Origin: Flectonema sp. DT1601
Lineage: Eukaryota; Euglenozoa; Diplonemea; Diplonemida; Diplonemidae
DNA: 64,000 nucleotides
Direction: 5' to 3'
Assembly: GCA_964019425.1 (NCBI GenBank)
Contig: OZ025784.1
Span: forward strand, 1,178,001 to 1,242,000
Shown here: piece after piece, positions 11,068 to 22,239 of the stretch
Numbering within the stretch: the stretch's first letter is position 1
Layout of the letters: each line of letters starts with the position of its first letter
Program-made: the position numbers and the translations under genes
Notes under the pieces: generated by a model
Databases searched by the model: none
The model's input: only the letters and a program-made list of their open reading frames with translations
What the model was told of the DNA's origin: nothing

Positions 11068-12495
11068 CTACTGCGACACACATGTCTCGAGCGAGTTGAA
11101 ACCGATCTGGCCGTTACCTTGGCACACACTGCCGGTAGGGCACTGTTCGCGCCTGTTGACCGGAGCACAAGATCCGCTCTCACAGAACTGGTAGCAAACA
11201 TCTCCGACCGAGAGGACCGCCTGGCAGGTGCTCTCCGAGTTGAATCCAATCGCGCCGGTTGACTTGCACTCCGAACCTGACGGGCACTGCTCGCGCCTGC
11301 TCACAGGGACACAGTTGTTCCCTCCTTCGCAGAAGCGGTAGCAAACGTCTCCAACCGAAATCTCCTCCGAGCAGGTGTGGCGCGAGTTGAATCCGATGGA
11401 ACCGTCTCCCTTGCACACCGTTCCCGTTGGGCACTGGTCACGCTTGTTCACTGGTGCGCAGTCTCCGGCTTCACAGAACTGGTAGCAGACATCTCCGACA
11501 GCCAAGACTTCCTGCTGACAAGTGTGGTGCGAGTTGAATCCGATGGAACCGTCTCCCTTGCACACCGTTCCCGTTGGGCACTGGTCACGCTTGTTCACTG
11601 GTGCGCAGTTTCCGGCTTCACAGAACTGGTAGCAGACATCTCCGACAGCCAAGACTTCCTGCTGACAAGTGTGGTGCGAGTTGAATCCGATGGAACCGTC
11701 TCCCTTGCACACCGTTCCCGTTGGGCACTGGTCACGCTTGTTCACTGGTGCGCAGTCTCCGGCTTCACAGAACTGGTAGCAGACATCTCCGACTGAAAGT
11801 TCCTCCTCGTCCTCCTCCTCCTTCTTTGGTGCTACGCAGGTGTGGCGCGAGTTGAATCCGATGGAACCGTCTCCCTTGCACTCCGTTCCCGTTGGGCACT
11901 GGTCGCGCTTGTTCACCGGTGCGCAGTCTCCGGCCTCGCAGAACTGGTAGCAGACATCTCCGACCGAAAGAAGGGTTCCCTCACACGTCCAATCCAACTC
12001 GAACCCGGTCCTCTTCACACTGTAGTCGGAAGTGAAGTGCACGAAGATTCCATCCTCACCCTCTACCACGGTGTTCGAAGGAACCTTGTTTCCCGAGTGC
12101 CACGACAACAGAGGTGACGCGACAGAGATCACCCCGCCGCTGACCGCGTGCGCGCTCACGAAGTCGTATCCGCTCTCCGTCTCGAAAGCCTTCCACTGCA
12201 ACTCCGCACGCTTTCCCGGACACTTGAAGTAGAAGCACGCCTTCTCGTGGTTGCTGTACTTTCCGCTCCCCACCGGGTAGTCCAACGTTCCCGATGACGC
12301 CTCGAACACCTGCGCCGACCTGCACCCCGCCGGAAACGCGAACTTCTTCGCAACACAGGTTGCCGCTCCCTTCTCAACCACGCACACGCTCTTGTCAGCT
12401 GGGCAGTCAATGAGGTTGCAAGGGTTTTCCTGCGACAGCGCACCCGCCACCAGCATCCCTCCTACCATCAATTTCTTCATGGACATGGACATCAT
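11068..12495 (-). CDS. Secreted CUB/cysteine-module protein, copy 4 (six modules)
   Basis: 475 aa, same protein as copy 1 as far as can be read. ATG at 12493-12495; TAG stop followed by the common 3' flank. Confidence 0.93.
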   Translation of the reverse strand: MMSMSMKKLMVGGMLVAGALSQENPCNLIDCPADKSVCVVEKGAATCVAKKFAFPAGCRSAQVFEASSGTLDYPVGSGKYSNHEKACFYFKCPGKRAELQWKAFETESGYDFVSAHAVSGGVISVASPLLSWHSGNKVPSNTVVEGEDGIFVHFTSDYSVKRTGFELDWTCEGTLLSVGDVCYQFCEAGDCAPVNKRDQCPTGTECKGDGSIGFNSRHTCVAPKKEEEDEEELSVGDVCYQFCEAGDCAPVNKRDQCPTGTVCKGDGSIGFNSHHTCQQEVLAVGDVCYQFCEAGNCAPVNKRDQCPTGTVCKGDGSIGFNSHHTCQQEVLAVGDVCYQFCEAGDCAPVNKRDQCPTGTVCKGDGSIGFNSRHTCSEEISVGDVCYRFCEGGNNCVPVSRREQCPSGSECKSTGAIGFNSESTCQAVLSVGDVCYQFCESGSCAPVNRREQCPTGSVCQGNGQIGFNSLETCVSQ

Positions 12496-14018
12496 TTCTT
12501 GTTTTTTTTTTTTTTCCTTTTTTTTTCTAATAATCTGGAGGGAGAGCAAAAGAGAAGATTAGTCTACCGTTTCCACTATGTCAACGTCCGCTCACTCTTC
12601 AAAAACAACCTCATTCGAGTTCGCACACAACGCAATTCGAACCAACAAGTTGCAAAAAGAATGAAAAAAACAAAAAGAAAGAAAAAAACAAAAAGAATGA
12701 AACAAAGAAAAAAAGAGGAAGGGAATCGACCGATCGCTTTCTAGCCAGCAGAGAAAATGAGCTGGGCAAAAAAAGGGAGGAAACCGAAGGGCGCCTTCTT
12801 TTTTTTTTTTTTTTTTTTGTTGTTGTTTTTTTTATTCGGTAAAAAAAAGGTGTGTGCCCGCGCTTCCGGAAAACCGAACAACAACAACCTTCCCACCAAT
12901 GAATGATAATAGAAATCAAATATTATGAACGGGAGAAAGAAATTGAAAAAGAAAGGGAGAAAAAAAAAAACAAAAAAAAGAGAAAACACTCTTAAAATTT
13001 AAAAAGAACCCCCAAAAAAAAAGAAGAAGAAACCCAATTTCGGCTTTCTAACTGTTTTTTTTTTTTTGGTTTTCCCTTTTGGCAAAACTCCCTCGCACCC
13101 TCGCAAAGCAGATTTCGCGGGAAGGCTTCCCCGAATGTCTTTGTCGAAGCTGCAAGGGAGTGAAAGGACCAACATTTGCCGACGTGCGGCAAGGGAATCC
13201 TTCGTAAAGTAATTATTATGGTTTTTCTATTTATTTCGTTTCTGTTCAGCAACGGCTGCCAAACAACAAACAAACAAACAAACAAAGCAAGAGGGAGAGG
13301 GAGAGGAGAAAACAAAGCAGAGAAAAAACAGAGTGGCCGATGGGCTGTTGGGAAGAAGGGTGGCGAAAGAACACACACACATCCGCCAACAACAACACCA
13401 CCCGCCCCCCACTCTCTCTTTTTTCATTCCGTGCCTTGCTCCCAACCCCCCACCCCAAAAAGAAAAAAGAAAAGCGGGAACCAATCGGTCCCCCCCTTGT
13501 CTTTTTTAGCGCCCTGTGGGGCGTGTGATTTTTTTCAAAAAGAAAAAGAAGGGCAAAGCAAAAGAAAAAAGATTTTTTAAAACAAATAAAAAAAGCGCAG
13601 TAAAATGAAAGCACGTCGCGCCTCTCGTGTAGTTCGGTTCACGCAGCCTTTCTATTTTTCCCCGCGGGAGGAAAAAAGATTCCAGACAGCCGAAGCTGCC
13701 CGCTGCATGATGACGGGGAATAAACAAACACACACAGTAGACAGTAGACACACAAAAGAAAACTTTTCGACGGCGAAGGACGACGACGAGGACGAGGACG
13801 AGGACGACGACGAGAAGGAAAAACGAATTGAAAACTCAGAAATTGAAAAAGCTGTGCGAATGGAAAGCAACAAAGGAGACAACAAAAAAGAAAGAAAAAA
13901 AACAGAGTCCGATTAGACTTTGCTTTCCCCAACTTACTAAATTATTGAAATTCACTCAAACAATATTTAAAAAGAGCGAAGAAACTACAAAACGCAACCT
14001 ACTACTAGGTAGGCCACT

Positions 14019-15446
14019 CTACTGCGACACACATGTCTCGAGCGAGTTGAAACCGATCTGGCCGTTACCTTGGCACACACTGCCGGTAGGGCACTGTTCG
14101 CGCCTGTTGACCGGAGCACAAGATCCGCTCTCACAGAACTGGTAGCAAACATCTCCGACCGAGAGGACCGCCTGGCAGGTGCTCTCCGAGTTGAATCCAA
14201 TCGCGCCGGTTGACTTGCACTCCGAACCTGACGGGCACTGCTCGCGCCTGCTCACAGGGACACAGTTGTTCCCTCCTTCGCAGAAGCGGTAGCAAACGTC
14301 TCCAACCGAAATCTCCTCCGAGCAGGTGTGGCGCGAGTTGAATCCGATGGAACCGTCTCCCTTGCACACCGTTCCCGTTGGGCACTGGTCACGCTTGTTC
14401 ACTGGTGCGCAGTCTCCGGCTTCACAGAACTGGTAGCAGACATCTCCGACAGCCAAGACTTCCTGCTGACAAGTGTGGTGCGAGTTGAATCCGATGGAAC
14501 CGTCTCCCTTGCACACCGTTCCCGTTGGGCACTGGTCACGCTTGTTCACTGGTGCGCAGTTTCCGGCTTCACAGAACTGGTAGCAGACATCTCCGACAGC
14601 CAAGACTTCCTGCTGACAAGTGTGGTGCGAGTTGAATCCGATGGAACCGTCTCCCTTGCACACCGTTCCCGTTGGGCACTGGTCACGCTTGTTCACTGGT
14701 GCGCAGTCTCCGGCTTCACAGAACTGGTAGCAGACATCTCCGACTGAAAGTTCCTCCTCGTCCTCCTCCTCCTTCTTTGGTGCTACGCAGGTGTGGCGCG
14801 AGTTGAATCCGATGGAACCGTCTCCCTTGCACTCCGTTCCCGTTGGGCACTGGTCGCGCTTGTTCACCGGTGCGCAGTCTCCGGCCTCGCAGAACTGGTA
14901 GCAGACATCTCCGACCGAAAGAAGGGTTCCCTCACACGTCCAATCCAACTCGAACCCGGTCCTCTTCACACTGTAGTCGGAAGTGAAGTGCACGAAGATT
15001 CCATCCTCACCCTCTACCACGGTGTTCGAAGGAACCTTGTTTCCCGAGTGCCACGACAACAGAGGTGACGCGACAGAGATCACCCCGCCGCTGACCGCGT
15101 GCGCGCTCACGAAGTCGTATCCGCTCTCCGTCTCGAAAGCCTTCCACTGCAACTCCGCACGCTTTCCCGGACACTTGAAGTAGAAGCACGCCTTCTCGTG
15201 GTTGCTGTACTTTCCGCTCCCCACCGGGTAGTCCAACGTTCCCGATGACGCCTCGAACACCTGCGCCGACCTGCACCCCGCCGGAAACGCGAACTTCTTC
15301 GCAACACAGGTTGCCGCTCCCTTCTCAACCACGCACACGCTCTTGTCAGCTGGGCAGTCAATGAGGTTGCAAGGGTTTTCCTGCGACAGCGCACCCGCCA
15401 CCAGCATCCCTCCTACCATCAATTTCTTCATGGACATGGACATCAT
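14019..15446 (-). CDS. Secreted CUB/cysteine-module protein, copy 5 (six modules)
   Basis: 475 aa, same protein as copies 1 and 4. The upstream leader has the same A-tract next to the ATG. Confidence 0.93.
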   Translation of the reverse strand: MMSMSMKKLMVGGMLVAGALSQENPCNLIDCPADKSVCVVEKGAATCVAKKFAFPAGCRSAQVFEASSGTLDYPVGSGKYSNHEKACFYFKCPGKRAELQWKAFETESGYDFVSAHAVSGGVISVASPLLSWHSGNKVPSNTVVEGEDGIFVHFTSDYSVKRTGFELDWTCEGTLLSVGDVCYQFCEAGDCAPVNKRDQCPTGTECKGDGSIGFNSRHTCVAPKKEEEDEEELSVGDVCYQFCEAGDCAPVNKRDQCPTGTVCKGDGSIGFNSHHTCQQEVLAVGDVCYQFCEAGNCAPVNKRDQCPTGTVCKGDGSIGFNSHHTCQQEVLAVGDVCYQFCEAGDCAPVNKRDQCPTGTVCKGDGSIGFNSRHTCSEEISVGDVCYRFCEGGNNCVPVSRREQCPSGSECKSTGAIGFNSESTCQAVLSVGDVCYQFCESGSCAPVNRREQCPTGSVCQGNGQIGFNSLETCVSQ

Positions 15447-16969
15447 TTCTTGTTTTTTTTTTTTTTCCTTTTTTTTTCTAATAATCTGGAGGGAGAGCAA
15501 AAGAGAAGATTAGTCTACCGTTTCCACTATGTCAACGTCCGCTCACTCTTCAAAAACAACCTCATTCGAGTTCGCACACAACGCAATTCGAACCAACAAG
15601 TTGCAAAAAGAATGAAAAAAACAAAAAGAAAGAAAAAAACAAAAAGAATGAAACAAAGAAAAAAAGAGGAAGGGAATCGACCGATCGCTTTCTAGCCAGC
15701 AGAGAAAATGAGCTGGGCAAAAAAAGGGAGGAAACCGAAGGGCGCCTTCTTTTTTTTTTTTTTTTTTTTGTTGTTGTTTTTTTTATTCGGTAAAAAAAAG
15801 GTGTGTGCCCGCGCTTCCGGAAAACCGAACAACAACAACCTTCCCACCAATGAATGATAATAGAAATCAAATATTATGAACGGGAGAAAGAAATTGAAAA
15901 AGAAAGGGAGAAAAAAAAAAACAAAAAAAAGAGAAAACACTCTTAAAATTTAAAAAGAACCCCCAAAAAAAAAGAAGAAGAAACCCAATTTCGGCTTTCT
16001 AACTGTTTTTTTTTTTTTGGTTTTCCCTTTTGGCAAAACTCCCTCGCACCCTCGCAAAGCAGATTTCGCGGGAAGGCTTCCCCGAATGTCTTTGTCGAAG
16101 CTGCAAGGGAGTGAAAGGACCAACATTTGCCGACGTGCGGCAAGGGAATCCTTCGTAAAGTAATTATTATGGTTTTTCTATTTATTTCGTTTCTGTTCAG
16201 CAACGGCTGCCAAACAACAAACAAACAAACAAACAAAGCAAGAGGGAGAGGGAGAGGAGAAAACAAAGCAGAGAAAAAACAGAGTGGCCGATGGGCTGTT
16301 GGGAAGAAGGGTGGCGAAAGAACACACACACATCCGCCAACAACAACACCACCCGCCCCCCACTCTCTCTTTTTTCATTCCGTGCCTTGCTCCCAACCCC
16401 CCACCCCAAAAAGAAAAAAGAAAAGCGGGAACCAATCGGTCCCCCCCTTGTCTTTTTTAGCGCCCTGTGGGGCGTGTGATTTTTTTCAAAAAGAAAAAGA
16501 AGGGCAAAGCAAAAGAAAAAAGATTTTTTAAAACAAATAAAAAAAGCGCAGTAAAATGAAAGCACGTCGCGCCTCTCGTGTAGTTCGGTTCACGCAGCCT
16601 TTCTATTTTTCCCCGCGGGAGGAAAAAAGATTCCAGACAGCCGAAGCTGCCCGCTGCATGATGACGGGGAATAAACAAACACACACAGTAGACAGTAGAC
16701 ACACAAAAGAAAACTTTTCGACGGCGAAGGACGACGACGAGGACGAGGACGAGGACGACGACGAGAAGGAAAAACGAATTGAAAACTCAGAAATTGAAAA
16801 AGCTGTGCGAATGGAAAGCAACAAAGGAGACAACAAAAAAGAAAGAAAAAAAACAGAGTCCGATTAGACTTTGCTTTCCCCAACTTACTAAATTATTGAA
16901 ATTCACTCAAACAATATTTAAAAAGAGCGAAGAAACTACAAAACGCAACCTACTACTAGGTAGGCCACT

Positions 16970-18544
16970 CTACTGCGACACACATGTCTCGAGCGAGTTG
17001 AAACCGATCTGGCCGTTACCTTGGCACACACTGCCGGTAGGGCACTGTTCGCGCCTGTTGACCGGAGCACAAGATCCGCTCTCACAGAACTGGTAGCAAA
17101 CATCTCCGACCGAGAGGACCGCCTGGCAGGTGCTCTCCGAGTTGAATCCAATCGCGCCGGTTGACTTGCACTCCGAACCTGACGGGCACTGCTCGCGCCT
17201 GCTCACAGGGACACAGTTGTTCCCTCCTTCGCAGAAGCGGTAGCAAACGTCTCCAACCGAAATCTCCTCCGAGCAGGTGTGGCGCGAGTTGAATCCGATG
17301 GAACCGTCTCCCTTGCACACCGTTCCCGTTGGGCACTGGTCACGCTTGTTCACTGGTGCGCAGTCTCCGGCTTCACAGAACTGGTAGCAGACATCTCCGA
17401 CAGCCAAGACTTCCTGCTGACAAGTGTGGTGCGAGTTGAATCCGATGGAACCGTCTCCCTTGCACACCGTTCCCGTTGGGCACTGGTCACGCTTGTTCAC
17501 TGGTGCGCAGTTTCCGGCTTCACAGAACTGGTAGCAGACATCTCCGACAGCCAAGACTTCCTGCTGACAAGTGTGGTGCGAGTTGAATCCGATGGAACCG
17601 TCTCCCTTGCACACCGTTCCCGTTGGGCACTGGTCACGCTTGTTCACTGGTGCGCAGTTTCCGGCTTCACAGAACTGGTAGCAGACATCTCCGACAGCCA
17701 AGACTTCCTGCTGACAAGTGTGGTGCGAGTTGAATCCGATGGAACCGTCTCCCTTGCACACCGTTCCCGTTGGGCACTGGTCACGCTTGTTCACTGGTGC
17801 GCAGTCTCCGGCTTCACAGAACTGGTAGCAGACATCTCCGACTGAAAGTTCCTCCTCGTCCTCCTCCTCCTTCTTTGGTGCTACGCAGGTGTGGCGCGAG
17901 TTGAATCCGATGGAACCGTCTCCCTTGCACTCCGTTCCCGTTGGGCACTGGTCGCGCTTGTTCACCGGTGCGCAGTCTCCGGCCTCGCAGAACTGGTAGC
18001 AGACATCTCCGACCGAAAGAAGGGTTCCCTCACACGTCCAATCCAACTCGAACCCGGTCCTCTTCACACTGTAGTCGGAAGTGAAGTGCACGAAGATTCC
18101 ATCCTCACCCTCTACCACGGTGTTCGAAGGAACCTTGTTTCCCGAGTGCCACGACAACAGAGGTGACGCGACAGAGATCACCCCGCCGCTGACCGCGTGC
18201 GCGCTCACGAAGTCGTATCCGCTCTCCGTCTCGAAAGCCTTCCACTGCAACTCCGCACGCTTTCCCGGACACTTGAAGTAGAAGCACGCCTTCTCGTGGT
18301 TGCTGTACTTTCCGCTCCCCACCGGGTAGTCCAACGTTCCCGATGACGCCTCGAACACCTGCGCCGACCTGCACCCCGCCGGAAACGCGAACTTCTTCGC
18401 AACACAGGTTGCCGCTCCCTTCTCAACCACGCACACGCTCTTGTCAGCTGGGCAGTCAATGAGGTTGCAAGGGTTTTCCTGCGACAGCGCACCCGCCACC
18501 AGCATCCCTCCTACCATCAATTTCTTCATGGACATGGACATCAT
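16970..18544 (-). CDS. Secreted CUB/cysteine-module protein, copy 6 (seven modules, array edge)
   Basis: 524 aa, seven modules like copy 2. Its leader A-tract is one base shorter (13 instead of 14), so the frame upstream of MMSMSMKK is closed. This supports that ATG as the start in all copies. Its upstream DNA is the only diverged spacer, so this gene stands at the promoter-side edge of the array. Confidence 0.93.
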   Translation of the reverse strand: MMSMSMKKLMVGGMLVAGALSQENPCNLIDCPADKSVCVVEKGAATCVAKKFAFPAGCRSAQVFEASSGTLDYPVGSGKYSNHEKACFYFKCPGKRAELQWKAFETESGYDFVSAHAVSGGVISVASPLLSWHSGNKVPSNTVVEGEDGIFVHFTSDYSVKRTGFELDWTCEGTLLSVGDVCYQFCEAGDCAPVNKRDQCPTGTECKGDGSIGFNSRHTCVAPKKEEEDEEELSVGDVCYQFCEAGDCAPVNKRDQCPTGTVCKGDGSIGFNSHHTCQQEVLAVGDVCYQFCEAGNCAPVNKRDQCPTGTVCKGDGSIGFNSHHTCQQEVLAVGDVCYQFCEAGNCAPVNKRDQCPTGTVCKGDGSIGFNSHHTCQQEVLAVGDVCYQFCEAGDCAPVNKRDQCPTGTVCKGDGSIGFNSRHTCSEEISVGDVCYRFCEGGNNCVPVSRREQCPSGSECKSTGAIGFNSESTCQAVLSVGDVCYQFCESGSCAPVNRREQCPTGSVCQGNGQIGFNSLETCVSQ

Positions 18545-19347
18545 TTCTTGTTTTTTTTTTTTTCCTTTTTTTTTCTAATAATCTGGAGGGAGAGCAAAAG
18601 AGAAGATTAGTCTACCGTTTCCACTATGTCAACGTCCGCTCACTCTTCAAAAACAACCTCATTCGAGTTCGCACACAACGCAATTCGAACCAACAAGTTG
18701 CAAAAAGAATGAAACAAAAAGAAAAAGAGGAGTGGGAATCGACCGATAGCTTTCTAGCCAGCATGAGCTGGGCAAAAAAAGGGAAGAAATCGATGGATGT
18801 CAACTGTTGTTGTGATGTTGAAGCTTGTGAGCTTATCATTAACACGGGGGTATACTTGACTAAGACAGTTTACTCTGATAATTGCAATGGCCGAGTAGAA
18901 ATAGATGCTAATAAAAGAAAATAAAATTGACGTTTATAAGTTCAGAATCCCAGACAGAGAATACCAAACTGAGAAAAAATAAAATTACATCAAGACCATC
19001 GTAGTATAAATAAATAAGGAGATAAGATTGCCTTCCAGTAAGAATAAAAAGACATATTTCCTTGTAAGCAACAACCGAAGTGTTTTACAAAAGGAATTGA
19101 GAGAAACAATATAATAAATTCCGGACTAAAGCGAAGCTTAAAAACTACACACCTGATGAAGGAAGTGGTTTGAGTTAACACCTGACCAGCTGGCCAGTAA
19201 TTTAGTTAAATTACAAGTATGGTATAAATTGTAGTTCTCAATGAATTCTCAAGAAAGGTGGGGGAGCTGAATACAATATCTATTGTGGGCTCCCCTTGTG
19301 AAGTTTTATAATTACTATTCGCTACGTGTTTAGAATCATCATCTGGT
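18545..19347. other. Array edge and intergenic DNA
   Basis: 18545-18795 is a diverged copy of the array spacer (leader A-tract, then the block ending in GAGCTGGGCAAAAAAAGGGA). 18796-19347 is unique AT-rich DNA. I see no gene in it. Confidence 0.7.
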
Positions 19348-20331
19348 CTACGGAAGGCTGATGTGAATATCAAACAGGTCTTCAGGAAGTCCGTACTTCG
19401 CAGATCTCTCGGCATGCACGCGACTGAAATCTTCGTATTGTTTAACTGTGAACGTTTCCTTCCACTTTCCAGAAGATCCCTGCCTGATGTGATTCTTCTT
19501 CACATAACGACCCTCCTTCTCACGAACAATTGCATTCTCTGCGAACTGTTTCTTCATGTAATCAAAACCTGAAGCCTTCACAACCTTCTCAAGGAGTTCC
19601 TCACTCAGTGGAATTTCCAAAAACTTTGCAATTCGTGTAATCGCCTCGCTCGGGTTGCCCTTCAGCTCTTCGAATGTGATCCACATTTTGTTCTCATCTT
19701 CCTTCGCAGCTTTGTACCACTCTCCTTGCCATGACCAATAACAACCAGACTCAACTAAGTTCCTTAAAAATAATTTGTTCACAAAGTGTTCCCAAGGACC
19801 AGAGTACTTTGAACCAGCGCCATCACGACTGTGATGGAACATCGAGACAGCAGCATCGAAGGGGTTTCTTGACACCACAATTACCTTGGAACCCTTCTCC
19901 TCAACACTCCACGGGACTTGGTGGTTGCACGAGTGAGTTTTATAAACGCGTCTGTTTCCGACAGAAGGCTCGTGAGGACCCTTTCCCATAGTCATCTGAC
20001 TCTCAATCCAAGGAGACTGAACAAATATATCAGTCACTTGTGTAGCATCTCCATCAGCGAGTAACAGCAGAACGATTTGTTGCATCCAAGTGGTTCCACA
20101 CTTTGGATAAGTAGCGATCGCGATGTCAGTCGCTTCTAACTTCCAATTCTTCGTCTGCTCCACAACTGGAGCTATTTTCATAACAGTCGGTTGAATGATT
20201 CCATCTCTGATAGTCGCAACGTATCCAAACTCATCGATAGCAAATACATCTCCACACTCTGGTGACCTTCCAAATTGATCTCCCGTTTCGATATTCCTCA
20301 CCGTGGTCATGTCGAAGTCAACAGCCGACAT
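19348..20331 (-). CDS. Cytosolic-type sulfotransferase
   Basis: 327 aa, no signal peptide, no intron. It carries the sulfotransferase signatures: the PAPS 5'-phosphosulfate loop YPKCGTTW at residues 75-82, a catalytic-type His in VYKTHS (H133), the 3'-phosphate segment VSRNPFDAAVSMF with Arg155 and Ser163, and the C-terminal RQGSSGKWKETF loop. The family transfers sulfate from PAPS to hydroxyl or amine groups of small molecules in the cytosol; the substrate here cannot be told. Length is a little above the usual 290-300 aa because of an N-terminal extension of about 40 residues. Start is ATG at 20329-20331. An AAG lies 8 nt before the ATG. Confidence 0.95.
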   Translation of the reverse strand: MSAVDFDMTTVRNIETGDQFGRSPECGDVFAIDEFGYVATIRDGIIQPTVMKIAPVVEQTKNWKLEATDIAIATYPKCGTTWMQQIVLLLLADGDATQVTDIFVQSPWIESQMTMGKGPHEPSVGNRRVYKTHSCNHQVPWSVEEKGSKVIVVSRNPFDAAVSMFHHSRDGAGSKYSGPWEHFVNKLFLRNLVESGCYWSWQGEWYKAAKEDENKMWITFEELKGNPSEAITRIAKFLEIPLSEELLEKVVKASGFDYMKKQFAENAIVREKEGRYVKKNHIRQGSSGKWKETFTVKQYEDFSRVHAERSAKYGLPEDLFDIHISLP

Positions 20332-20808
20332 GTTTCTTTCTTATAATGACTCGTTAATACACTTTTATAGAAATTAAAACATCACTCTTTACAGAGATCG
20401 TATCCAACTAAGTAACCTACTCTGTCACAGAGGTGTGTGTTTCACCACAGAAGGAAGAGAAGAATAAGATGAAAGCAACGTATAAAACCCCAAAAAAATT
20501 GTAGTAATGTCTCCCTATGTGAATACCTGTTTGAGAATTAAGATAAAAGTGTTAGAATCTCCATTACCGAATCCATAATTTTTCTAAACCATTAATAACA
20601 AGGCTGACAACAAGAATAGATTTGAGAGGGGAAAATCGGAATAAGAGAGGAAGGGAAATTAAAAGGCATTCTGACCCTTTCATTTCTTTTTTTTTTTTTT
20701 TTTCGAATTTCCTTCCACCAGATTCAACAAAAAAGAAATCAGGTAAAAGCTCCAGCTGACAAAGGCAAGAACCATACTAAGATGTGTTTTCTTCCCGGCA
20801 TTTTAAGG

Positions 20809-20839
<31 letters not shown>

Positions 20840-21439
20840 ATAAGATTACTACTACACTAACTGTGGTGTTTTCTAAAATTATAACAAAAAAAAAAAATTT
20901 TTTTTTTTACTCAACACTTTTTTGTATCTCTTTTGTGCTTATTATTATTTTTTTTATTTTTTTTTTGCATTTAACAAGTATTGTGAGAACGAAAAAGAAT
21001 GTTGGCAGCAACACGTAAACCTCCTTTAGCTTTATCAGTTTAAGTCGGTTCACGGTTTCGTGCACAAACAAAAAATCACAGTGTTATATCATTATTTTCT
21101 GTATAGTTGAAGATAAAGCCAATTCTTTTTTACAGAATAATTGATTAACGGGTTGCAAAAATAAAAAATTTAAAAAAAAAACAATGCGAGCTATAAGAGA
21201 CACAAATAATTATTAATAAACATAACGAGACAGTGCTAATAAAATAAAAAAAAAAAATTATTTAAAAAAATCTATTTAAAAAAAAAAAAAAATGAAATAA
21301 TAATAATAAAATACTAAACTACAAAAAGAGTGACAATATCAAAAAAATATATAAAAAAAAATAAATACAAAGCTAACTTTTCATTGCTAAAAGCTCTAAA
21401 AAAAAAGAAGAAAAAAAGCAACACAGCTGTGATTTTCAA
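20332..21439. other. Homopolymer-rich intergenic DNA
   Basis: Long A and T runs (for example about 28 A at 20811-20838), AT-rich throughout. No gene visible; the open frame at 20782-21018 is Lys/Phe homopolymer coding and not believable. Confidence 0.7.
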
Positions 21440-21697
21440 TTAAATAGCATTCTCGACTATTGGCAATGGTGGAGGAGCCTGTTGTTGCATTGGGACACTT
21501 CCAACTGCACCAACTGTTGATTGGTGTTCATCAACTTTGTATGAGCCGTTTTCTAGAGCAGCTATGTCATCCCAGCTTACGAGTTCATTCTTCCCTCTCT
21601 TTCTTAAAACAAGACCAGCAATAATTCCAATCATAATCACAAGAAATAGACCTGCTCCTGCATAATGAAACCACTCAAGGTCTGAAATAAAAGACAT
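21440..21697 (-). CDS. Small single-pass membrane protein, unknown
   Basis: 85 aa. Residues 12-31 form one membrane helix (AGAGLFLVIMIGIIAGLVL), followed by a positive stop RKRGK and a tail ending in Gln/Pro-rich sequence (MQQQAPPPLP). Composition is normal for a protein while the flanks are homopolymers, which favours a real coding exon. It could be the last exon of a longer gene: a TTTATTTCAG acceptor-like string lies inside its first codons, and an upstream ATG followed by a GTAAGG donor-like site lies near 21,865-21,885. I cannot confirm either model. Not recognised. Confidence 0.55.
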   Translation of the reverse strand: MSFISDLEWFHYAGAGLFLVIMIGIIAGLVLRKRGKNELVSWDDIAALENGSYKVDEHQSTVGAVGSVPMQQQAPPPLPIVENAI

Positions 21698-22239
21698 CTT
21701 TGCGAGAAAATTCTCTTTCTTTTTTTTTTTTTTAAAAAAACTGTGCGGGGGGGAGAAAAAAAAAAAATAAAATAAAAAATCAAAATTATCCTAAACTACC
21801 CTACAATATAACGATATTGTGATTTGATAAAACAACAAAAAAAAAAAAAAACCCCCCCCCCCTTACATCTCCAACAATAGACATGTTTTTTTGCAGTTGC
21901 TGTAAAAAAAATGATATAGCCATGTATAACACACACAATAAAAACTGAAGCCATTCCATGTAGAAAATGAGGAAAAGCAGATTAATGAGCAAGGGATTGA
22001 CTGAAGGAAACATTTGTAGTTGTTATTCAAAGAAAGGGTTTATGTTTGAAAAAAAAAAAAAAAGAAAGCCATAAGAAAAAAAGGGGAGGGGGAAATTTTT
22101 TTCGTTTATTTTGACCAGAAGTTGTCCAGATCGATTAGCAAGGGAGATATGTTTTTTTTTTTTTTTTTCTTTTTTTTTTCTTAAGAGCTAAAAGCAACAC
22201 TCTTTCCGTACACATAAAACACATCACATGTCACGCTGT
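21698..22239. other. Intergenic DNA
   Basis: A/T and C homopolymers (poly-C about 21,853). A short hydrophobic open frame at 21801-22013 has no support. Nothing else seen. Confidence 0.6.

Larger units (their letters stand above)
1..18795 (-). repeat. Tandem gene array of CUB/cysteine-module genes
   Basis: Six complete units and one partial unit lie head to tail. The repeat period is 2,951 bp plus multiples of 147 bp: stop-to-stop distances are 2951, 3098, 3392, 2951 and 2951, and the excess equals the extra 49-residue modules in each gene. Spacers between genes are all 1,523 bp and look identical by eye; one visible base difference lies at about 9,377, inside a gene. The right edge is the only diverged part: after the start of the last gene, similarity to the spacer continues to about 18,795 with deletions and substitutions and then stops. 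The array runs off the left edge, so the true copy number is unknown. Such homogeneity means recent amplification or ongoing conversion or unequal crossing-over. Confidence 0.97.

Noticed and set aside
18709-18924. 71-codon plus-strand frame after the array
   Set aside because: It covers the diverged spacer edge, has no recognisable domain and poor composition.
20782-21018. 78-codon frame with hydrophobic end
   Set aside because: A product of A and T runs only; no domain and no neighbouring exon that fits.
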